Origin: Mytilus trossulus
Lineage: Eukaryota; Mollusca; Bivalvia; Mytilida; Mytilidae
Assembly (NCBI RefSeq): GCF_036588685.1
Contig: NC_086386.1
Span: 73,592,682 to 73,656,681, forward strand
Direction: 5' to 3'
Length of the DNA: 64,000 nucleotides
Position numbers and translations under genes: made by a program. Below are positions 55,561-64,000 of the stretch, one piece after another; the stretch's first letter is position 1; every line of letters starts with the position of its first letter. Under the pieces are notes generated by a model. That model had not been told where the DNA came from. It did no database searches and saw nothing but the letters and a program-made list of their open reading frames with translations.

Positions 55561-55779
55561 ATTTCGAGTAATATCAATTCTGGAAAATGCCTAATAGCTA
55601 TGTTTGAAAGCAACGGATTCTTTTATTATGACTCTAATAAATTCACCAATAGCCTAGTCAATCTAGCTCTAAAATCACTCAACCTCCAACTAATTGCAAC
55701 ACAAGCTTTTTTTTAATGAAAACTATAATATAGACTTGTACTAACAACATACTAAAACTATACATCGATATGATTTGCG

Positions 55780-56510
55780 GAAAAGGTTATTTTGGGTGAA
55801 ATATGTGGTTTTTAGAGAAAAAATGCTGAAAACTGGAAAAGAAGAAAAATTATTATTTATTGTTGCATTTTTAGACCTAAAGATTGTGGAAGACAGGAAA
55901 CCTTATCTTAATAGACTATAAAGTAGTCCATTAGCTATAATAATTCATATTGAAGTAATTTTGAGGTGAAATAAGTGATTTTTAGTGAAAAAACATCGAA
56001 AACTGGAAACGCAGAAAATCTCCATTGTTAATGGTTAATATTTTTGAAATTGATCTATAAAGAAAAAAGAACATACTATTTTATATTTATTTTGTGAAGT
56101 CCTTTAGTTATCAGTATCAATATTTGGGTAATTTAGTTGAATGTATGTTTTGAGACAGAAAATCCAATAACTGAAATTGAAAAAAAATCTTGGTTATTGG
56201 TGGTTAAAACTTTTGAATTGGAATATAAATAGTAAATACTTTCTGATGTTTATCGTTAGAAGTCCCATAGAAATTAGTATTGAAAAAATGTAATTCTTGT
56301 GTAAAATATGATGTGTACAGTAAAATTGTGAAAATGGAAATAAAAAGCTCGGTTATTCATGGTTATTCATGGTCAAAACTTTTAACATAGGATCTTTATA
56401 GACAGACTTTATTATCTTATGATTATATGCATATGTATTCTTCTTGTTATCGATATAAAAAAATGACCAATTTTATGTGTGAAATATCTTATTTTACAAA
56501 CAAATTACAA
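55780..56510 (+). repeat. Old tandem repeat, period about 165-175 bp
   Basis: A GAAAACTGGAAA-type motif recurs near 55829, 55998, 56171 and 56330, each preceded by a GGTGAAATANGTG-type phrase and followed by TTATTGNTGGTTAA-type phrases. Only similarity by eye, with many indels. Confidence 0.5.
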
Positions 56511-56539
56511 AATAAGAATGAGTTCATAGTACATGGATG

Positions 56540-56790
56540 CCCCACCGCACTATCATTTTCTATGTCCAGTGAACCGTGAAATTGGGGTCAAAACTGTAAT
56601 TTGGCAAAATTAGAAGGATCATATCACAGGGAGTATGTGCACTAAGTTTCAAGATGATTGGACTTCAACTTCAACAAAAAACTACCTTGACCAAAAACTT
56701 TAATAGATTCAGGGCAGACGGACGAATGAATGAACGGACGCTCAGACTGAAAGACATAGTACCCCTAAGTGAGGGGCATAACAAATAAAA
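56540..56790 (-). repeat. Inverted copy of the 22.7-23.4 kb element interior
   Basis: GATGCCCCACCGCACTATCA, GTGAACCGTGAAATTGGGG, GATTGGACTTCAACTTCAAC and TAGTACCCCTAAGTGAGGGG are the inverse of the MITE arm and unit at 22760-23000. Confidence 0.7.
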
Positions 56791-57841
56791 AAAATAAAAT
56801 ATTGGTTACTTCCAGTTTAATTTTTAAAAACGTAAAGTCGAGAATGGAAACAGGAAATGTGTCAAGAGAAAACAAGTCCCCTGTTATCGGTCTTCGACAT
56901 AGCGAGTAATTTCGGCACACGATGGTGGGCTTCAGCTGACCCCCTTAATCATTGTGTACATTAGTTCAGCGAAATGGAAACCAGTCTTGAAACTCCAATA
57001 CATACACATGAACCAAAATTATCAACAACAAAAACCATAAATGCAAGACAAACTAAAGCTAGGGGTTCCTGACTTGGCGGATCAGTGTAATAATGTGGCT
57101 GGGAGAAAAACATGTTGTTTTAGAATTAACTCTCTCATAGTTTCTCTAGACAATGTAGAATAGATAAACACACAGTAAAACTCAGTTTTTAAGAAATGCA
57201 TTTTATGGAAGTTTGAAACTGCTATCCTTATGTAACTGTTATGTATTTATAGTAAATACATATGTAGCTATATTAAACCAAAAGTTAGATTGTGTTAAAA
57301 AATAACTGTGAATCAGTTTGGTTACTGCCTTTGATTTTGTCATGTTAATTGCTGGGAGAGATATTTTTCTAGTGTCTTTGCATCGTCATTAGTTTAAACA
57401 TATTTATTTATAGTGGATTGGGAAACAAGTTTTACAACTTATATTAATCCCTTTCCACTTTGCATCGTCATTGATTGTAGTCCTTTTATGTTTTTTTTTT
57501 CCATCAGCTACTTTTTCAAAATTTGAATTGCATAAAGTCACAGTTAAACACAGACCAATTTTACTTAGTAAGCTCTGTCAATATCCAGGTTTAATTTCAG
57601 ATATGTAAGCTTTTTAATTTTTTGGAACATACACTAGTTCACCGAATTAGCATGAAATGTAGAAATTGTTTAAGGCAATTTCAAGAGAAACTTTGTCAAT
57701 ATAATAATGATTATACCTCAAGAGCTTAAATTTAAATAGCAATTGTACCAAAGTTGTCAAATTTTGAATGTTGAAAATGAGATAACGGCCGTCTGTTGAA
57801 TGAATTGATGGGATCACTTCCTGAAGTGTTAATAGTAACAG
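56791..57841. other. Intergenic, no gene seen
   Basis: A short CTAGGGGTTCCTGACTTGG phrase near 57059 is related to the dispersed repeat at 9050. Otherwise nothing is supported. Confidence 0.45.
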
Positions 57842-57995
57842 TGCATTGGTAGATCCAGGGGGTTCCGGGGTTGGAACCCCCCTTTTTTTAGCTGATCAAT
57901 GCATATGAATAGGGACATATAGTTGGAACACACCCCCTTTTTTGGCCTGGATTGGAAACCCTCCTTTTTTAAAATGGCTGAATCCGCCCTTGCAG
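57842..57995. repeat. Short TIR-like repeat (hAT-MITE-like)
   Basis: GGTAGATCCAGGGGGTTCCG on the left faces GGCTGAATCCGCCCTTG on the right. The interior has repeated TTGGAACCCCCC / TTGGAACACACC / TTGGAAACCC phrases. I recall this as a common animal repeat type. Confidence 0.55.
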
Positions 57996-58919
57996 CGCCT
58001 TTTGTGTGTTCCCTGTAAACCTGTATGTGGTGGTCTGAAACATAAATCAAAGAACAATGACAAAAAACTAACATGGATTGTCTGCTGTATGAAATATTAT
58101 GGTCAAAGATATATATGTATATAAAGAAAATCATTACCAAGTTCCTTCTTTAAGATATCTCATTGAATTAATTTAATAAAAAGGAATCAGCTTTAGCATA
58201 AAAACTGTAAAAATGTGGGCAACTTATGACCAGAGATAGTCCTGTTAGTTGTTTAAGGTTGCTTTCTTATTGACTTTAAAAACCTCAAATCTCTCTATAT
58301 TCATAATTATTCTATATTACTCATTTGAACGAAACTAAAAAAAATATTTAATTAACATACACCAAAGCCTTAAGAATATAAATGTTAAGTTTTTAAGGTC
58401 CACTAAACTTTATCAGTGATCTCTTGGTAGTATGTTTTAAACCATGATTTATTGTAAAACCTTCCCATTCTAAAAACATAAGATGTTGTTTGATTAGCAA
58501 TAACAAAAATGTCCATAAGAGATAACAATGATGAGGGTGTGGATGTTAACAACCAAAATAGCTCATCCTTAAAATATAAAACTGTTAAGACAATGAATGG
58601 AAAATTAAATATAACAGACAGCAAACAATAACCACCATGTATTCAAGGGCCACTTACTTGTGATAATCATATTCATAGTGTGTAGGGTTAACCATGTGTG
58701 CGAGCATGCACTCAGCCTTCCCATAATAAGGAACAGTTGTGAAATAGCAAACAACATAAGTGCAAATTGTAAAACTCAGTTTAAAAGGGCTCAACTTAAA
58801 AAGGTCAGCACAGAGTATATACTAAACAAATTAACAAAATGAAACTGAGTTCCAACAGCTAGTTCAAAGCTAATTACAGTTGATGAATAGATACTCTTGG
58901 CACCGACTAAAATATAAAT
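57996..58919. other. Intergenic, repeat relics
   Basis: 58770-58815 (AACTCAGTTTAAAAGGGCTC) matches the tail phrase of the dispersed repeat at 54690. No gene supported. Confidence 0.4.
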
Positions 58920-59605
58920 CTGTACACATCCGATTAGAAATCAGTGAAAAGTGGGTTCAGTATTATTATTATATATGATATTGATGTGCGTAATAAATTA
59001 AGAACCTATAATATTTTCAAGAAGGAGTATGTTGTTGAAAACTACTGCAAACTGGTTATGCCTTTTTGTGAAAGAAGCGCCTTTGCAAAATTTAGATGTG
59101 GGGTGGCTCCTATAAGACTGGAAACTGGGAGGTATGAAAAGTTGCCGCTGGAAGAGAGATGTTGTTTTAATTGTTTTAATACTGTCGAAGATGAATATCA
59201 TGTTATTTTACATTGTCCTGTTAAAAATGATCTTAGACAATTTCTTTTTTACTGAGTCTCTTAAAATTGATGAACATTTTAATAGTTTTACAGATTGTCA
59301 GAAAATGGTATTTTTATTTTCGAATCAAGATATTATAAGATTATGTGCCAAAACCTGTAATTTTATACTTAAACGACGCCGGGAAGTTTTATATTGTAAA
59401 TGATAATGAAATACTTTTGTTGTATAATTTTACCATTCAGGTTTAATATTTATTATGTACATAAGCATATTCTTTTAAGTGATTATCGTCTCTCATAAAT
59501 CTGTACAGATTGGCTTATGTATACAAAATGTATCTTTTATAAATGTATTGTGTAATTTTATACATAAGGTGAGACGTAAATAAAATGTTGAATTGAATTG
59601 AATTG
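58920..59605 (+). mobile_element. LINE 3' fragment: ORF2 C terminus and repeat tail
   Basis: 58944-59255 encodes a C-terminal segment (AFAKFRCGVAPIRLETGRYE) with a zinc knuckle CCFNCFNTVEDEYHVILHC, then a frameshift near 59240 into SLKIDEHFNSF...VFLFSNQD ending at 59403. The 3' end is a short tandem (TTGAA)n/AATTG tail at about 59588-59605, typical of some LINEs. This is a different family from the 40.7-45.7 kb element, though it shares the knuckle style. Confidence 0.82.
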
Positions 59606-60930
59606 ATTGTTTTGGGAGGCGACTTTCCTGGTATGTATCGTCCACCCTTGTGGATTGAGTGTTACAGTCAAAGCTTTTTGTATATATGGTGTGTAAGTAC
59701 TGAGATCGTTGCTTATTACATGAGTAGTTTATAATTTGCTTCACGAGCCTGGAATTCATTCTAACATACAATCATTTAACACTCATCATTCTTTTTTTTC
59801 TGAAAAAACATAGTTTGATTCTAAATCTTAACATGTTTGTTCAAGAAGAAAAATTAAAAAAATGTTTTCTTTTAAAATATGTAAAAGTTGTGGTAAAAAA
59901 ATAAATTAAAAACTTTGAATTTCAAAAAATTAGTCTTGCAAAAAAAAAATCAATTTTTAATGGCCAAAAAATGTTTCGAGAACACCTCCCCCTACTAAAA
60001 TTAACTTAAACACAGGGGTAGATTTCTTTCAAAAACATATTAAGATTGTGACTTTGTTGGTTAATCTAACTCAGAATAGTCTTCTGTTATAGGTTACATA
60101 CCATAACTATTGTGGAGAATTATATCTTCGAATTGTAAAATAGTGGAACACAATCTCGGTCTATATCTTTATTTAATTATACAAACTTTGAGACAGGAAA
60201 GTGACTCACTTGTAATTTATTCTTTTGAATTGACAGAATTATGCATTGTATTGTTTTAACTAAACTGTTTTAAAAAATAAAGATTATTTTATGGATAAAT
60301 TATTTTTTTTCAATTTTGGCAAATAAGGGGAAGTAACTCATATTACCTTACTTTTACCACAAAATATTTTCGTGAATTAAACCACTTTCCGCAAAATATA
60401 TTTTTGTATAGTTTTAGTATGTTGTTCATAGATAGTAGCAGACTTGTTTTTCAGAGAAAAACCTTGTGTTGCAATTAGTTGCAGGTTGTTCACTAAATTG
60501 ACTAGACTACAATGACAAAACAAATGTTACATGTACTCTCAAAGGCATCAAGATACACGCCTTGCATTTCAGAACATTGATGGAAGTATTTACGGAACAT
60601 TAACACACATTTTACACACATCTGTTGCTTAAAGTCATCATTTCTTCTCAAACATAAAAAGCAAAGAACAACAGGACAACAGTCATAACATGTTATGTTC
60701 GATGTTTATATCAAATTGGGTAGGCGTTACGTTTGTTAACACTTTGTGCACCTTACAACTCGCTGACGCTCAGAATAAAGATCTATACAAATGTCATATG
60801 TATCCATGTTAAATGACGATAAAGCATGGCATGAACAAAATATTTCTTAATCAAGCAACAAATAAAGGAACTTAATGTCTTCATTTTCTTTAATTTTCAA
60901 ATATAATTGAACAATTGAGCGACTATAAAC
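59606..60930. other. Intergenic, nothing recognised
   Basis: AT-rich sequence, no protein-like frame or recognisable repeat. Confidence 0.45.
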
Positions 60931-61105
60931 CAGGGGCGTAGCTAGGCAATTTTGATGTGTACGCAATGCAGGAGAAGGAAGTCAAACGGCCGGGGGTCTG
61001 GGGAAAACGGTGCAAAATCCTGCATTCTTGCAATTTCCGAGGACTTAAAATTACCTCACAGAAATCTTACTTTCAGGAGAAACAAGTCAACTTTGGAAAT
61101 AAATA

Positions 61106-61311
61106 CTGTAAATTCAAAAATTATTGCGAGGTTTTTATTATTGCGAATAATGCGACTGAGTTGTAAACGCAATAATTAAAACTCGCATTTTGTAATATTT
61201 TAATTGACTTAAGCATGACTTTTCTCAAAATCGTAAAAATTTAAAGCGCATTCAAGTGTAAAATGACAAAATCGCAATAATAAATGCATGCAATAATTTC
61301 TGAATTTACAG
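61106..61311. mobile_element. 206-bp MITE, TA-flanked, nested in the hAT remnant
   Basis: CTGTAAATTCAAAAATTATT on the left is the inverse of the right end (AATAATTTCTGAATTTACAG) with one mismatch, flanked on both sides by TA (61104-61105 and 61312-61313). TA duplication suggests Tc1/mariner-type mobilisation. The interior is rich in TTATTGCG and CGCAATAAT, extending the inverted symmetry. Confidence 0.85.
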
Positions 61312-61680
61312 TAATCAGAGAAAAATAATGAAACCTGTACTGTTGTCTCAACAATTTTTTTTTTTTTTTCTTATGTGTAGTTGGTTAAAATGACTTGATA
61401 AGGTATATTTTATTTTTTTCCAAGTCATGCTGAACCACTTTAAATTAGAAAACAAACTAATTTTTAAGCCAACACTTTGCAAATTAAATGGTATTTCTTT
61501 TATTGAAAAAATACATAATTAAAATTCGAATCACATATCTTTATGTTTTATTTTATGAGTGAACAAGCAGTGTGTTTCAGCTTTTTTTCTCCCCAAGATA
61601 ATTCTGAAAAATCAATGCCCTTTTTCTGTTGCTTTTTTCTACTAAAGATGTCCAAAACCTTGTCTGCTTTGATTTTTTTC

Positions 61681-61960
61681 TCGGTATATGTTCAAAAGAC
61701 CGAGTCCAGATAAAAGATTCGTTTTCATTGTATTTCTCAAGTTGGTCTTCACTCTTCTCATGGTACTAAAAGACCGTTCTGCCGTTGCCGCCTAGACCGG
61801 CATACATGGAAATACATAAAAGTATCTGAAAGGTTCCCGGGTATACATTTTATTTCATCAGTTATTTTGGAATCTTCAAAAAAGATGTCAGGGTAAGGAG
61901 GTATAAAGACGTGAGTGACAATTGTGTATTGACACCTGGAGGACTCATCCATTTTAAATT
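61681..61960 (-). pseudogene. hAT transposase C-terminal dimerisation-domain remnant
   Basis: Read on the minus strand from about 61800, the peptide ATAERSFSTMRRVKTNLRNT is open, followed by a segment ending LGLLNIYR. This is the hallmark C-terminal hAT dimerisation motif. Upstream (61952-61800) lies in another frame, with PGNLSDTF and a start-like segment, so a frameshift separates the parts. No catalytic DDE region is seen. Confidence 0.8.
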
Positions 61961-62188
61961 GTTTGCATCAACAACAGAATCACGATGCTGGTTTCGTAAA
62001 TGAAAAGGGAAGACTAGTTTTCGGAATGGAATATAGCTACAAAGTGACCATTAACATATTTGTATATATTTTTTTATTAATTTCATTACTTTAGTTTTAT
62101 TCTTACTAAATTTACCATATTTTTATTTTTGTGAAATTTTCTATGTGTACGCAACTGCGTTTTTGCGTACGGGTTGCTACGCGCCTGT

Positions 62189-63418
62189 AAACATAAACAT
62201 AACCATCATCTCTATAACTGCTACACAAATCAGCACCTTTATAAGTACATGTTTACAAATGCATTCAATTATTATAACATGATTAGTTAAAATGGTTGTC
62301 TAAAATTCCATCTGTTTTAGCACTGGTGTTCAATAAATATGAGCACTACATTTATATTATTTGACCAATAGTATTTTTATCATTCTATCCAGTTTATGGA
62401 ATTTAAAAAAAAAATGACGCCAATTTAATTGTATATGGGTTTCAGTTCCGGATATGAAATTTGTAATTCACAGTATAAAAGTTTTGAAAATATAAAAACG
62501 GGTGAACCTCATTATAGAATGTTGCAGTTCCTCATAGTCTTTTTAATAGTGATGATCAAACTGTTCTTAACTGTGTTTTTACAAATGTAAAATAAAAATG
62601 ACTAAAAATTGAATACCATTTCATCCCTTATAATAACGTTAGATCAAGCAACATTTGAATTTAGATTACCGACCATTAAATAAATGAGGCTTGCAGCAAG
62701 TATAAAACAGAAATTCATTGTAGTCAGTGAAGTCAAGTTGTTTCAATAAAAATACAGCGTCTGATGTCATCTGTCACACTCTTGAGGACTAGGAACTGAC
62801 CATACGTCACGCTCTTGAGGACAAGGCACTGACCATTCGTTTCATTATTTCAGATTTGTACTGATTCCATGTTTCCGCGGTATAAAGACTGTCTCTTGCT
62901 TCCTCTGGGTTCATGTACTCTCGATGCTATAAAAACAAAACAAAACCTTCAGTAAATGAAACATTGAACATGCTACGCATGTGTAGGTACTTTCTTCCGG
63001 TGTGAGAAATACCCGGATTGATCTCTACTCACGTTTTACGTATTAGATGTAATTGCGTTGGAATTAAGACAGAACGAGAAAATCTATTTTGGAAGTTTTA
63101 AACTGTCGGAAAAAGATTCATTTTTCAACTGTAAAATTGCTTTGCTATGTTTGTATGAATGTAGTTTTAAATCATTTTTAAATTTTCTTTAAAATAAGTA
63201 TTTTATATGGTAAGTTAGAGTTTGACTGTCCCTTGGTATCTTTCGTCCCTCTTTTGAAGAATAGGTTTCTTTCGCAAATACAGATATTGTTTTAATTATC
63301 TAATTTGCCGTGTTAAAGTATCGAAATAGATTTAGATTAAGGATTGTATTTTACTCATGTTAAACTATGAATCCGTGTCCAGGTTTGAAAACAGAGTTCT
63401 AAAAAAAAAATGGTCTGG
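62189..63418. other. Intergenic, no gene seen
   Basis: A near-tandem pair of about 47 bp lies at 62766-62840 (CACTCTTGAGGACTAGGAAC / CGCTCTTGAGGACAAGGCAC, each followed by TGACCATNCGT). No coding region supported. Confidence 0.5.
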
Positions 63419-63723
63419 AGCATCACTGAGTCATTGTTGAAAAAGGTGCATCTGATGCAGCAACATTGATATATACTAAAGGTAAAGGTTGTACAAACCA
63501 CCTCGACTTTATTAATTTGATTCGTTTAATTTTCCTAAAATATGAAAAAAATTTTACTCTAACTGTTTGGCAAAAATATGAAAAATTCAAAAAACTTAAA
63601 CCACACACATTATCAGGAAAATTTCATTTGATATATTGTCATTGAGAAGGTAAATATAACGTGAGTAAACCGTTTAACTGAGTTTTACAGAGTTGTCTCC
63701 CTGTAGTGTTTTGTACCACCTTA
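63419..63723 (+). repeat. Two adjoining dispersed repeats
   Basis: 63419-63470 is a decayed copy of the GAGCATCACTGA module (8735, 21826). 63484-63723 is the second copy of the MITE at 24978 (ending TGTAGTGTTTTGTACCACCT). Confidence 0.65.
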
Positions 63724-64000
63724 ATCATATGATTTTTTGTGTAATCTTACCATAGTTTCTACTCTAAGCATTGTATTATTTTTGGCATGTAATAAGAAAA
63801 ATCTTTTACTGATTCTAATAACTTCTGCACCGTCACTAACCTACAAGAAAATACAAAATAAAATTTATAAACTTATATTAAACATTAGTTAAGCATCAAT
63901 ATGGTAGTTTTTGCATATGTATAAATAGAGTAAACTAGCCATAAATTCAAACTTCTACTGATAACCAATATCATCCCTATGTTACATAAGATGATTGAGA
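63724..64000. other. Window end, nothing recognised
   Basis: AT-rich, no supported feature. Confidence 0.4.

Larger units (their letters stand above)
60931..62188. mobile_element. Internally deleted hAT-like transposon remnant
   Basis: The left end CAGGGGCGTAGCTAGG and the right end TTGCTACGCGCCTG are inverse-related, of the CAGGGGCG class used by hAT elements. GTGTACGCAA near the left recurs inverted near the right. The flanks CTATAAAC and TAAACATA are similar but not a clean 8-bp duplication. The interior keeps a transposase C-terminal relic on the minus strand and a nested MITE. Confidence 0.75.

Noticed and set aside
57829-58140. 103-residue minus-strand frame
   Set aside because: Much of it overlaps the short TIR-like repeat at 57842-57995.

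Overview
The window reads as nuclear DNA of a metazoan, most probably a bivalve mollusc and likely a mytilid mussel. It is AT-rich, its genes are spliced with GT-AG introns, and it is crowded with dispersed repeats that I recognise as families common in bivalve genomes. The organism call is inference from recall; nothing was searched. There is no sign of prokaryotic gene organisation.

Layout. About 0.4-3.3 kb is a degenerate tandem array with a period near 146 bp. 3.3-6.9 kb holds two decayed Penelope-like retroelement fragments. 7.3-21.65 kb carries the most interesting host gene: five consecutive exons in one consistent frame, encoding a HEPN-like segment with an R-N-x3-H motif, a linker, an nSTAND3-type NTPase domain and 19 ankyrin repeats. 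This is a STAND/ankyrin protein of the kind expanded in molluscs and plausibly linked to innate immunity. Its introns contain a Penelope-like element, a tRNA-derived SINE and several tandemly structured repeats. The array ends at a TGA inside repeat 19, and decayed ankyrin sequence continues to about 22.4 kb. 22.5-24.1 kb is a roughly 59-bp tandem array split by a 720-bp TIR element flanked by TTA. 24-33.7 kb is repeat-rich intergenic DNA.

33.78-40.34 kb is an apparently complete PIF/Harbinger transposon. It has a five-exon DDE transposase on the plus strand, a convergent three-exon Myb/SANT-like gene on the minus strand, and terminal inverted repeats followed by dense CGTTA motifs. 40.7-45.7 kb is a nearly full-length LINE on the minus strand. 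Its ORF1 and ORF2 share a frame and are separated by one TAG; ORF2 has two frameshifts. The LINE begins next to the stop codon of an intronless GT31 beta-1,3-galactosyltransferase-like gene (45.7-46.8 kb, minus), and a 41-bp near-duplicate of that gene's end lies at the far side of the LINE. From 47 to 64 kb I found no convincing host gene, only repeats, a second LINE 3' fragment, a hAT remnant with a nested TA-flanked MITE, and several short tandem arrays.

How the parts relate. Only two host genes are supported, the STAND-ankyrin gene and the galactosyltransferase. Most of the remaining structure is mobile DNA. The Harbinger element is the best candidate for a functional two-gene transposition system here.
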